DNA of 64,000 nt from Cryobacterium arcticum (GTDB lineage: Bacteria > Actinomycetota > Actinomycetes > Actinomycetales > Microbacteriaceae), in contig NZ_CP016282.1 of NCBI RefSeq assembly GCF_001679725.1, forward strand, positions 2,356,001-2,420,000, read 5' to 3'. Position 1 is the first letter of the stretch. Each line of letters opens with the position of its first letter. Both the position numbers and the translations under genes were made by a program. This document shows positions 1-7,858 of this stretch, piece after piece. Under the pieces are notes generated by a model, which was not told where the DNA came from, made no database searches, and saw only the letters and a program-made list of their open reading frames with translations.

Positions 1-1011
1 ATAGTCATCCGTTGTGTGGCGTGACCTGCCGTACCAGAGCGCGGTGAACCCGTCCATGTGCTGCTGACCCGCCTCCACCCAGCCTTCGACGTCACTGAGG
101 TCCTCGAACCGACCACCGATCGGCAGCCGCTCGGCCACGTTGATGTCGACGCCCCCAAGCGCGTCGATGAGGTCAGAGAATCCCTGCATGTCGATCAGCG
201 CGTAGTACTGAATTGTGAGACCGGTGATGCCCCTGGCGGCGTCGCGCATGCCCTCGATGCCGGGTTCACTTCCCTCTGCCACAGCGTCCGGATACATCTC
301 CGGGCTCTTCTGGTCCACCTCGGTGTAGATCGAGTTGAGCATGCAGGCGTCCACGTCACAGCGGTCCTCGTACCCGTAGCCGTCCGGGTAGGCCGCGTGT
401 AGCGGTGAGTCCTCAGGGAAGGGGATCAGGTCGAGATCTCGAGGCAGTCCGATGATGACCGCTTGTCCGGTGTCGGCGTCGATGCTGACCACCGACATGC
501 TGTCCGGGCGCATCCCCGCTCGATCGGAGCCGGAGTCTCCGCCCATGACCAGGATGTTGTAGCGCCCGTCGGCCGGCGGCTCAGACGGCGCGGTGATGAA
601 CATCGTCGAGAGGACCCCGCTGGCTGTGGTGGCCACGTAGGCACCGTATCCAGACGTGCCAGCGAGGGCGACCATGACCACGGTGGCCAGTCCTGCAATG
701 TGTGGACGCGCGTTGGGCCGGATCCGCACCAGGCGCGACAGACGCAGCGTGTCAAAGGTCAGAGTCACCCACAGCAGGCTGTAGAAGACCAGCACGGCGG
801 CGAGGGCCCAAAGGCCGATCGAGTTCGTAAACACGGAGAGCACGAGCTCAGGGTTGACCTTGTACATGACGCCGGCTGCCGCCAGCAGCAGAAGGAAAGC
901 GACAGACGCACGCAGGCCGAACCGTCCGAGGCCGCGGCTGCCAGCGAGCACCTGGGCGGAGCCGGGCAGGAGGATGTTGAGCACCACGAGCCACCAGGCT
1001 CGCTTCGTCAT
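1..1011 (-). CDS. LCP (LytR-CpsA-Psr) family cell-wall glycopolymer ligase, 3' end off window
   Basis: The first 337 residues of an LCP protein are present; no stop occurs before the left edge. LCP enzymes transfer undecaprenyl-linked polymers to peptidoglycan on the outer membrane face. The start at 1011 gives MTKRAWWLVVLNILLPGSAQ and about four hydrophobic segments (roughly residues 8-24, 34-48, 64-82 and 105-125). The extracytoplasmic domain then opens at residue 151 with YNILVMGGDSG, followed by RPDSMSVVSIDADTG and IGLPRDLDLIPF, the conserved Arg/Asp motifs of the family. No Shine-Dalgarno site or TAnnnT box is obvious. It has the same orientation as the disrupted dprA 10 kb away. Whether it is backbone or island is unclear: its composition lies between the two. 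Confidence 0.85.
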   Translation of the reverse strand, partial: MTKRAWWLVVLNILLPGSAQVLAGSRGLGRFGLRASVAFLLLLAAAGVMYKVNPELVLSVFTNSIGLWALAAVLVFYSLLWVTLTFDTLRLSRLVRIRPNARPHIAGLATVVMVALAGTSGYGAYVATTASGVLSTMFITAPSEPPADGRYNILVMGGDSGSDRAGMRPDSMSVVSIDADTGQAVIIGLPRDLDLIPFPEDSPLHAAYPDGYGYEDRCDVDACMLNSIYTEVDQKSPEMYPDAVAEGSEPGIEGMRDAARGITGLTIQYYALIDMQGFSDLIDALGGVDINVAERLPIGGRFEDLSDVEGWVEAGQQHMDGFTALWYGRSRHTTDDY

Positions 1012-1484
1012 GAGTGGACGAGAGCCCTGGTCCGGATAGCGGATCGGACTTGAAGCCCCCGTTGAGAACACGTGTCCCCTTCTCACTCGCAATTCAGCCG
1101 GCTAGACCAATGCGGCAGGAGTCGTCCACGGTCATGACGCACCTATCTGGCACCGACCGCCCCAAGGACCACCCTGCGAGCACTGAGCCCACACATTACG
1201 CGTGGCTTGGCAAGCAACCCGCTCGATGTCTCCTGGGGAGCGGGCGTATTTGCCTAGATCACTCCAGAACTGGGGGTAGCACGCAGCCCGTTAGCCGAAA
1301 GCGAGCATACAGAACCGCCTCTGGAAAATATCGATGCGATTCGAGCGAGCCGCCCCGTGCTCGCAAGGTATTCGTAGCGTCCAAGCTAATTGAGGAGGAG
1401 AGGCAGACGCCGTCACTCGCGCGGCCCTACCTGCACTGGATATTCTCATGAGAACCGCTCGGCGACAGAAAAGAAGTGCTGTAG
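1012..1484. other. Intergenic stretch without a recognisable gene
   Basis: No reading frame here looks like protein, and no tRNA-like fold or remainder of dprA was found on either strand. One short inverted repeat is visible: CCCGCTC at 1218-1224 pairs with GAGCGGG at 1238-1244. It lacks a following T-run, so it is at best a weak terminator. This stretch separates the LCP gene from the first accessory gene and may contain the left end of the island. Confidence 0.4.
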
Positions 1485-2222
1485 ATGACCTTTGAAGTAC
1501 GAGACAACCGTTCGTCGTCCGCACGCAATCCCCTCGATTCCACCGCGGACGATCATGGATTAACAGCGCTGCGGCTCGTGATCGGCCTGATCCCGCTCGG
1601 AAGTCTGGCCACAGAGCTTGTTCCGTCGGCGGGAGACCGGCAAACTAAGCGGGCGATTCGGACCCTACAAACGCTGGTGCAGGATCTACAACTTCGACTC
1701 GACCTCGATACGTGGAGTCCAACGCCGACGGAAGAAGACCTCGATGCAGCGTTCGTGCGCTCTTTGCGGGCCGCTCAAGAGACTGCTGAAGAGGAAAAGC
1801 GTGAGTTCATCTGGCACGGCTTGATCAATGGCTGGGTACGCACCCACGGCAATACGGACCGGGACCGATTCCAACGAATTGTCGCGAAGTACGATCTAGA
1901 GCACTTCCAATTGCTTCGACAGATGCGATCCCTCGTGAAGGACGATATCCACTGGTTTTCATTTGAATCAGGAAGCGAGTCGCTCGTGGATTGCCTAGAT
2001 CGCAAGCGCGACGCCCTTCTTCCATATCTACAGGAGTTCGCCGCCGACGGGCTGGTAATGATCTACGACCAACCCGACATCAGGCAGAGGGGCGGCGAGC
2101 CGTCGGTCTCGACTCGCAAGAATGTCTTGTGGAAACAGGACTCGGACGACCTCCTGAACTTCGTAATGGATCCTAGAAACGTTCAGAACGCCACATCCGC
2201 GCCGGACGCACAGAGCGAATAA
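1485..2222 (+). CDS. Uncharacterised 245-aa protein
   Basis: I do not recognise this family. The protein is charged and probably cytoplasmic. One moderately hydrophobic stretch near residues 26-46 (RLVIGLIPLGSLATELV) is followed by a helical, coiled-coil-like region (about 53-75) and an acidic segment rich in Glu. The rest is soluble and mixed. The N-terminal pattern of a hydrophobic Gly/Pro segment next to a basic amphipathic helix is common in small accessory proteins of actinobacteria, but no function follows from it. The start ATG has only a weak purine-rich stretch in front. It precedes the YefM-like gene by 48 bases and could share its transcript. Confidence 0.6.
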   Translation: MTFEVRDNRSSSARNPLDSTADDHGLTALRLVIGLIPLGSLATELVPSAGDRQTKRAIRTLQTLVQDLQLRLDLDTWSPTPTEEDLDAAFVRSLRAAQETAEEEKREFIWHGLINGWVRTHGNTDRDRFQRIVAKYDLEHFQLLRQMRSLVKDDIHWFSFESGSESLVDCLDRKRDALLPYLQEFAADGLVMIYDQPDIRQRGGEPSVSTRKNVLWKQDSDDLLNFVMDPRNVQNATSAPDAQSE

Positions 2223-2270
2223 CCATCCCGCCTGAACAGCCGGTGCCAGCGAGAAGTCAAGGGGGCAGCC

Positions 2271-2594
2271 ATGGCCATCACAGCTAGCGATACCCGCCGC
2301 AGTCTTGCCGGTCTGATCGAGCGCGTGAACCTCGACCGCGTGGAGATCGAGATCGTCTCCCGGCGAGGGTCAGCCGTGCTCATGACCAAGGACGAGTACG
2401 ACTCCCTAACGGAAACGGGTTATCTCCTCAGCTCGCCAACGAACGCGGAGCGGTGGCTGTCCGCGTTTACAGCAGCCCGCGAAGGCGGAGCGACCACGAC
2501 TCAACTGTATCGCCGTATCGTGTTTCATGGCGTGTCCTCTAGCGGGTCGATCGCAGTGTGGATGCCGTGCAATGAGCAGGTGAAAGCCACGTGA
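2271..2594 (+). CDS. YefM/Phd-family antitoxin, altered C-terminus, no toxin partner
   Basis: Residues 1-45 (MAITASDTRRSLAGLIERVN, then EIVSRRGSAVLMTKDEYDSL) match the Phd/YefM antitoxin fold, a DNA-binding N-terminal domain that autoregulates its operon. A typical family member is 80-95 residues with a C-terminal helix that wraps the YoeB/RelE toxin. Here the protein runs to 107 residues, and after about residue 72 (AREGGATTT) the tail no longer resembles the family. No YoeB, RelE or Doc toxin follows. A G-rich site (AAGGGGGCAGCC) lies just before the ATG. I infer an antitoxin left after loss or frameshift of its toxin. The tail overlaps the end of a minus-strand ORF. Confidence 0.75.
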   Translation: MAITASDTRRSLAGLIERVNLDRVEIEIVSRRGSAVLMTKDEYDSLTETGYLLSSPTNAERWLSAFTAAREGGATTTQLYRRIVFHGVSSSGSIAVWMPCNEQVKAT

Positions 2595-2890
2595 ATGACT
2601 TGGGTGATCGGGAACGGCTCAGGCTGACAATCCGCAACACACTCGGGGCATCTACGGTAGGGCTCGTTTACGGCACGAAGCTCGCCCCCGTCGCTGTCGA
2701 TCACAAGCCTCCTGATGCGTCCCAATGCTGAGACGAAATCGAACATACCCTTCAGGAATCTAGAACGGCCCCTATAGCGGTGGGTCCCACCCTCGCAAGC
2801 TTCTGCGCGGGGACTAGCGCAAGGCCCCGGGGATTGGATGTCTCCATAGTTAATGTCCGCCACTTCAATTTGCGGTTCAGGACAGCTCAA
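2525..2890 (-). CDS. Small Cys/His-containing unknown protein behind gajB
   Basis: This 121-aa reading frame starts 13 bases after the gajB-like stop, in the same direction, as if it were the third gene of that operon. It is not a recognised family. The C-terminal half has a CPECVADC cluster and then FTCSLHGIHTAIDPLED, a spacing that could form a small zinc-binding knuckle. The N-terminal half is polar. The last 70 bases overlap the odd tail of the YefM-like gene on the other strand, so at most one of the two ends is likely to be right. It could be a chance frame; the Cys/His pattern and operon position are the only support. Confidence 0.35.
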   Translation of the reverse strand: MSCPEPQIEVADINYGDIQSPGPCASPRAEACEGGTHRYRGRSRFLKGMFDFVSALGRIRRLVIDSDGGELRAVNEPYRRCPECVADCQPEPFPITQVIHVAFTCSLHGIHTAIDPLEDTP

Positions 2891-2903
2891 CCGAGCTTGC
2901 GGT

Positions 2904-4337
2904 CTAGCTGGTGTAGCGGGGTAACGAGTCGGGGCTGAACACGGTGAGCGTCTTCCGTGCGCGACTCAATGCGACATAGAGATTCCGACTGCTCGTAAGG
3001 AGTCCCGCGTTTGCAATGATTACGTGGTCGTATTCGAGTCCTTTCACAAGCAGTGTGCGAGAGACGACTCTGTGCGAAGGATGTCGCCCGGTTCGACGAA
3101 GAGCATCACGGATATTGCTCAACGCGCCCACGGCTGTCACATCGCCACTAGACGCGGTGTCGATCGCCTTTCGGACCTCGTTCCAGGCTTCGCGCTTGAA
3201 CAGCCGTATGGCTCTGACAGCGCCGATTGTCCGCATGGCGCGGGTGACTGATTCGTACGTTGGCGCTTCCATGACGGCGTCGAGTGCGCCCTGAACGCTT
3301 GCGAGCCCCGGCCGAGAAAGATGCCCAATGGTCGCACCCCGGCTCAGCTTGTCTGTAATAGCCCGATCGAGTCCTCCAAGTCCCGAAAAACACTGCTTGG
3401 CGAATCTTGCCAACAAGGCGGCATAGTTAGCCGGTTCGGCCGCGTCTAGTCGCGTCAAGAACGACACCATAAAATTCCCTTGGATGTCTTCCATGACCTC
3501 GTAGACCCCATTCAGCTTGCTCGCCAACTGATTGGCATCCGCGGCCCACTGGCCGAGCACCAGGACCGACTCGCCGTCTGGATGCTTGGCGAAAGCAGAG
3601 CTGGCGAGCTTGCGTGGGTCGAGAAGGTTCCAAGAGAATCCGGGAAAATCTACCGCAGCTAGATTGATGGGCTCATTGGCCAGGAGGGCCGGGCGGATGT
3701 CAAGCAACCACTGCCCGAGCGCTTTGTTGTGGCCAGCCCATCGGCGAGGAGTATGCGCTTGTGGATATCGCGGGAAACTCTCAAAAACCTGGGCATCCCA
3801 ATCGACAAGCACTTGTCCGCTGAAGTCAAAAATGCCCTGAAGTCGATCTCCGAGTACACACGTCTTCGGTATGGCAGCAACGATTGCGAGCACAAACTCA
3901 TGCTGATCGAGATCACAATCTTGATACTCATCGACGATGAAGTACTCGAAGCTCGCGGCGTGAACGTCTGTCAGCGCCTGAGCATTCACAACCTTCATGG
4001 CGCCAGCGACGTACTCGGACGAGCTAGACCAATCAGGGTTTTCCGGCACAACAATGCCGGCTATCCCTGGATAGCTGCGCACAAGATCAAAGGCCCAACC
4101 TGTGATGGTGTCGACGTGCACGTTTCGAGACGCGACACCGAATGCTTTGAGGCGCGTTCGAATTGCGCCCACACCTGCGTGCGTGTGCGTAAGAATTAAC
4201 ACACGGTCGTCTGTTTCATCCGCGAGAGCGGCAAGCGCTGCTACGAGATGGGTCTTTCCCGTGCCGGCGGGCATTTCGAGCGCAACGGGAAGACTCGACA
4301 GAATGGCGAACGCGTTCTCGCGGAGTTCGATATCCAC
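2904..4337 (-). CDS. gajB: GajB-like UvrD/Rep-type helicase (Gabija defence)
   Basis: This 477-aa superfamily 1 helicase-like protein matches the short GajB partner of Gabija anti-phage systems in size and arrangement. Visible motifs are Walker A PAGTGKT (residues 23-29), motif II FIVDEYQD (133-140), LGDRLQGIFDF (about 162-172), VKGLEYDHVII, and motif VI ALSRARK (about 456-462). It lacks the large inserted domains of UvrD/PcrA, as GajB does. The start is GTG at 4337, sharing one base with the TAG stop of gajA (TAGTG), which implies translational coupling. In characterised Gabija, GajB works with the GajA nuclease complex in response to phage; that role is inferred here from motifs and pairing. 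Confidence 0.85.
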   Translation of the reverse strand: MDIELRENAFAILSSLPVALEMPAGTGKTHLVAALAALADETDDRVLILTHTHAGVGAIRTRLKAFGVASRNVHVDTITGWAFDLVRSYPGIAGIVVPENPDWSSSSEYVAGAMKVVNAQALTDVHAASFEYFIVDEYQDCDLDQHEFVLAIVAAIPKTCVLGDRLQGIFDFSGQVLVDWDAQVFESFPRYPQAHTPRRWAGHNKALGQWLLDIRPALLANEPINLAAVDFPGFSWNLLDPRKLASSAFAKHPDGESVLVLGQWAADANQLASKLNGVYEVMEDIQGNFMVSFLTRLDAAEPANYAALLARFAKQCFSGLGGLDRAITDKLSRGATIGHLSRPGLASVQGALDAVMEAPTYESVTRAMRTIGAVRAIRLFKREAWNEVRKAIDTASSGDVTAVGALSNIRDALRRTGRHPSHRVVSRTLLVKGLEYDHVIIANAGLLTSSRNLYVALSRARKTLTVFSPDSLPRYTS

Positions 4338-6109
4338 TAGCTCTGCACCGGCACCGTCGCAGCCTCAGCCCCTCGTTCGGCAGCACGTGCCGCTTGAGGA
4401 TATATGTGAGCTTTCACGGCGAGGAGCGTCTGGCCGAACGGTGTCTGTCTGAGTTCCCCGGCGTACCTGTTGATAAAAACCCCCAAGGTGCGACCCGCTC
4501 CCACGCTCTTGAACCACTTGCTCTTCAGCGCTGTGTTCGCGATCAGCGCGCGTGCCGATTCGAGAGTGAAACCATCAACGCTGATCCAAGACTCGACATC
4601 CAAGCCTGAAATTCTCAGCCCTTTGTTGCCCGCATTGAGTAGGTCGGACCTCACTGTGGCTTCGTCGACCCGCACTTCGACCGCTACCGCTAACAGTTTG
4701 GTGAGCAAGGGAGCCCCCATAGCGTCGACCATTTCGTTCTCAGTTGCGTTGCCTTTTCGCCAACGAAGAACAGCGGCCCCCGCTTCCGACGCCTTGGTGG
4801 CGGCAGCGTCGATCGTGCGTTCGTCGTTGTCGATGAAGAGCACGACATCGTACCCCAACTTCGCAAGAACGGCTGCGCGGTATGGTGCGACAGATCCATT
4901 GCCGTTTGCGACAGCGACTCCGTTAGCCGCGCTCGTAGCTCCGTCTGTCGTAGCTGCGTGTGTGTCCCAGCATTCAAGCAAGCTAAGCAACAGTCCGAAC
5001 TCGGTCTTGCCTTCAGTAACGATGATTTTCTTCGCGAGGAACGAAGAGGGCCCGCCACGAAGGGTCGCCTGCGCGAATTTCAGATCTATTGGGACAAGCT
5101 GGCTCGTTGCGGCCCCTTCCACGCATCGAACGACAGCGAGGTCACTCGATTCCAACTGTTCTACCGCCACCGGCGAGTGTGTGGTTACAAAAACTTGAGC
5201 GAGTTGACTGTCCGCGCGGAGATGCTTCAGCAGGTGCACAAGTCGGTGCGGCTCTAGACCATATTCAACTTCGTCAATGAGAATGACCGACTTGTTTTGG
5301 GAAGCCATCTCCTGGGTGGCAATGCCAGCCAATCGGCGCGTGCCCAACCCAAAGCTCGTCAGCGGAACCTCGCCTTCGAATAGTGCGAGGTTTCCGCCTG
5401 CCGTGGAGAGCGACGTGTCGAGCCCAGGCTTGAGGTCACTGAAGTTCCCACTGCCCAGCTCCCCGAGTCTGGCTCCAATATCGTCGGTCAGAATCTGAAG
5501 CTCGGGTGTGATGGCACCGTTCACCGCTATACGCGCTGCGACCAGAGCTGCACTCAGTGTGCCGGAGGCCCCATGAGTTGAGTCGGTTAGGCGAGTCAGC
5601 GCGGAGGACTTCGTCCAACGCAAATGGTTATCAATTCGGTCATCGACTTTGAATACCGAAAACTTCCGTCTCAGCCCAGAACCAATCGGAATGTTGTCGT
5701 TTCCCCCTGGGCGATAGATCGACCAGATCGGTTCAATCTCACTCTCGACACGAAGTTCCACAATGACACAAGGCTCAACGCCGTCTATGGGATCGTGCTG
5801 CCACTCCCCTTCGCTATCGATGCCTGATAGGTGCAGCCCGAACAGAGCATGAGTACGGATCTCAGCTGGAAGATCAGCAAGCGCAATTCTTATCACTATC
5901 GGCTTGTCGGTTTTCGCGTCATAGAAGTCTGTGTCGCTGAGAGACAGACTCCACCGCTCACCTAACGTGAGGTTGATGGCGTCGATAATGGTCGATTTTG
6001 AGCTGTCCCCCGGACCGATGAGGCAGATGAACTTCTTGTCATGAGGTATCCGAAAATCGAGACTTTTGATGCCACGAAAGTTCTGTATCTCGATGCGTCG
6101 TACCCTCAT
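4337..6109 (-). CDS. gajA: GajA-like OLD-family ATPase/TOPRIM nuclease (Gabija defence)
   Basis: The 590-aa protein has the OLD nuclease layout of an ABC-type ATPase followed by a TOPRIM domain. The N-terminus (MRVRRIEIQNFRGIKSLDF) is typical. Walker A is GPGDSSKST (residues 32-40), Walker B VILIDE (275-280), the H-loop TTHSP (309-313), and the TOPRIM acidic motifs are VTEGKTE (364-370) and LFIDNDE (424-430). Known GajA is a nucleotide-sensitive DNA nicking enzyme of similar length. I chose ATG 6109 over the frame's first start 63 bases upstream because the family N-terminus begins there and a GGGGG-rich site lies 7 bases ahead. It overlaps gajB by one base. G+C is clearly lower than the backbone, consistent with transfer. 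Confidence 0.88.
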   Translation of the reverse strand: MRVRRIEIQNFRGIKSLDFRIPHDKKFICLIGPGDSSKSTIIDAINLTLGERWSLSLSDTDFYDAKTDKPIVIRIALADLPAEIRTHALFGLHLSGIDSEGEWQHDPIDGVEPCVIVELRVESEIEPIWSIYRPGGNDNIPIGSGLRRKFSVFKVDDRIDNHLRWTKSSALTRLTDSTHGASGTLSAALVAARIAVNGAITPELQILTDDIGARLGELGSGNFSDLKPGLDTSLSTAGGNLALFEGEVPLTSFGLGTRRLAGIATQEMASQNKSVILIDEVEYGLEPHRLVHLLKHLRADSQLAQVFVTTHSPVAVEQLESSDLAVVRCVEGAATSQLVPIDLKFAQATLRGGPSSFLAKKIIVTEGKTEFGLLLSLLECWDTHAATTDGATSAANGVAVANGNGSVAPYRAAVLAKLGYDVVLFIDNDERTIDAAATKASEAGAAVLRWRKGNATENEMVDAMGAPLLTKLLAVAVEVRVDEATVRSDLLNAGNKGLRISGLDVESWISVDGFTLESARALIANTALKSKWFKSVGAGRTLGVFINRYAGELRQTPFGQTLLAVKAHIYPQAARAAERGAEAATVPVQS

Positions 6110-6474
6110 ATATTGACCCCCTGTTCTGAGTATGTCAGGGGTGTCTCGGTGGGTTGCAGCTCCAACTCTCACGAATAGTTGTGTCCCAGGTCACGTACGC
6201 CCGGTAACGACCGTTTCAGCCGCTGTGCAATGAACGAAACGGCCGCACCATCAGCGAGCGGGATCGCCCAAGAACGGACAGGACCCGACTCGCTCGGCTC
6301 GGCTCGAGGGCTCAACCTCACAGAACCACCTTGGAAGCAGGCGCCAACTCCGAGGAGTTCAACCACGCGGCTCGGGAGGAAGATACATCGCTGTGAAAGG
6401 CTACTAATCGGCGCAGGGTCCCCAGGCCAGGATTATGCTCAGTCGCGATCCTTTTAACCGATTGCGAGACACGA
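6110..6474. other. Divergent intergenic region between gajA and the 6475 gene
   Basis: About 365 bases lie between two divergently transcribed genes, so both promoters should be here. No convincing frame or RNA was found. A small inverted repeat is present near 6210-6242 (CCGTTTC facing GAAACGG), and the region just before the gajA start carries its G-rich ribosome-binding site. No TAnnnT box is correctly spaced for leaderless expression of either gene. Confidence 0.35.
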
Positions 6475-7155
6475 ATGACTGAAGCACTACCCGAAGAGCT
6501 ATTCGTGATCGTCACCAGAGACGCAAACCCCATCGTGAAATGGAATATGAGCCTGGGACGCATCGCGTCCGCGGGGCTGGCGTATGCCGAGCAGAATCCT
6601 GAGACATATGCTGTACAGCGCGACGAATGGTTGCCATGGATTCCCAATCCGAACTACAACACATTCGTAGGGTTCCATTCACTGCGGGTGTCGAGCGATA
6701 TGCGCGCGGAGTACAACGCTGAGTTAAGCCGGATCAGGTACTTCAAAGACTTGCCATCTCGGCTTGCCTGTCTGTACACGTGGGGTTCGATAGACGACGC
6801 GGTGCGGGCTAGGACGACAATGAGAGGCAGATTTATCGGGACTATTTTGCAATGTCGACCAGTGAAAACACTTCGGTCAGCTCGGTGCAACAGCGCGCTA
6901 GTCAACTTCGCACAGCGCGGTGAGCGAGGTGGATTCTTTACTGATCAGGCCTCCGTCGACCAAATCTGGAGAACTTATTGGTCAGGCTCGAGCGAGGTGC
7001 ACATGATGGAGAGGCCGAACATGCTGGATCCATCTGGACCGCCTGAGAAATTGGAGATGTCAGCGGAACCGCTTTGGGAATGGCTGATAGACGGGGCTCT
7101 CGAAATTGTCGCTGAAGTGACGCCACCAACAACAACTCACGGGACTGCAACCTAG
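6475..7155 (+). CDS. Uncharacterised 226-aa accessory protein
   Basis: I do not recognise this protein with confidence. It is soluble, has no signal peptide and is aromatic-rich near the N-terminus (EWLPWIPNPNYNTFVGF). A segment reading LPSRLACLYTWGSIDDAVRA loosely recalls DUF2441-type proteins, where a similar Arg-Leu-Ser phrase precedes an Asp/Ala helix, but this is only a resemblance by eye. The C-terminus (about 160-226) includes WEWLIDGALEIVAEV and a Thr-rich tail. It is transcribed divergently from gajA and followed by CHAT protease sequences, so it may belong to either system or to neither. No clear ribosome-binding site was seen. Confidence 0.6.
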   Translation: MTEALPEELFVIVTRDANPIVKWNMSLGRIASAGLAYAEQNPETYAVQRDEWLPWIPNPNYNTFVGFHSLRVSSDMRAEYNAELSRIRYFKDLPSRLACLYTWGSIDDAVRARTTMRGRFIGTILQCRPVKTLRSARCNSALVNFAQRGERGGFFTDQASVDQIWRTYWSGSSEVHMMERPNMLDPSGPPEKLEMSAEPLWEWLIDGALEIVAEVTPPTTTHGTAT

Positions 7156-7201
7156 CGAAGTCTTAGGTATCTGCGGTTGGCGGGCGTGCAAGACTGACGC
7201 C

Positions 7202-7668
7202 ATGCATACGATCCTGGTTTGGACCTACATCGATGCCGACCTCATCAGGAGTGAACACATCTAGAATCGGCGTGCGCCGAAAGCTGGGACGTCGTCGCTG
7301 TGCCCCGCTCGGTTGATTGGGAGCGTCTTGCGTCGTTCGATCGGTCGGTGCGACCGGCCATGTTCCACTTCATCGGACACGGAGACGCCAGCGGGAGCCT
7401 CTTCGTTCGTGAGGATGGCCCGTCCTGAGGCCGCCCGGCCGCGGACGTCATCCAGCTCGGTCGTGCCCCCCTTCGGCTTTCCATAATCCCTACCGTTCGA
7501 GACCTTGGGTGTCACTGCTACGCAGAAGAATCCCTCTGTTCGACTAAGTACACCCTGATGGACGAACTCAACGAGGCCATTGAGCTAGCCGTGTCGCGCC
7601 GCGGGTGGTCCCCGCTTGTCGCGGACTTGCTTGGTGCTCCACCACGTGGCCAGTCATGGACGCCATGA
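7202..7668 (+). pseudogene. Decayed CHAT-domain protease gene
   Basis: Fragments of a second CHAT protein are scattered over frames. From 7202 the frame reads TILVWTYIDADLIRSEHI and then a stop, aligning with KILVWAQLL...AEH of the intact gene at 7859. From about 7270 another frame reads SWDVVAVPRSVDWERLASF and then RPAMFHFIGHGDASGSLFV, the diagnostic HF.GHG motif, and stops at 7426-7428. The Cys-containing half is not recognisable. Further on, 7558-7668 encodes MDELNEAIELAVSRRGWSPL plus ADLLGAPP, which has the look of a small helical effector-associated (EAD-like) domain, though this is a guess. The remains suggest duplication of a CHAT cassette followed by decay of one copy. Confidence 0.65.
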
Positions 7669-7858
7669 TGCTGAAATGAAGTTCATGAAGGTTCAGCGCT
7701 TCTCGCTTCTGAGGGATTGTGCGGTGGGCGGGTACTGTGCCTCGAGTCACCCACCCCACCCTAAGCTGCGCATTGGAGCATCGGGCACCGATACCGCACC
7801 CGTCTCGTGGCCTCTTGCTCGAGTTCTTGGCGCGGTCACCGCACAATAGGATCCGAAC

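Noticed and set aside
2490..2594. A YoeB toxin start hidden in the YefM tail (RIVFHG)
   Set aside because: The similarity is limited to a few residues and no toxin body follows in any frame.
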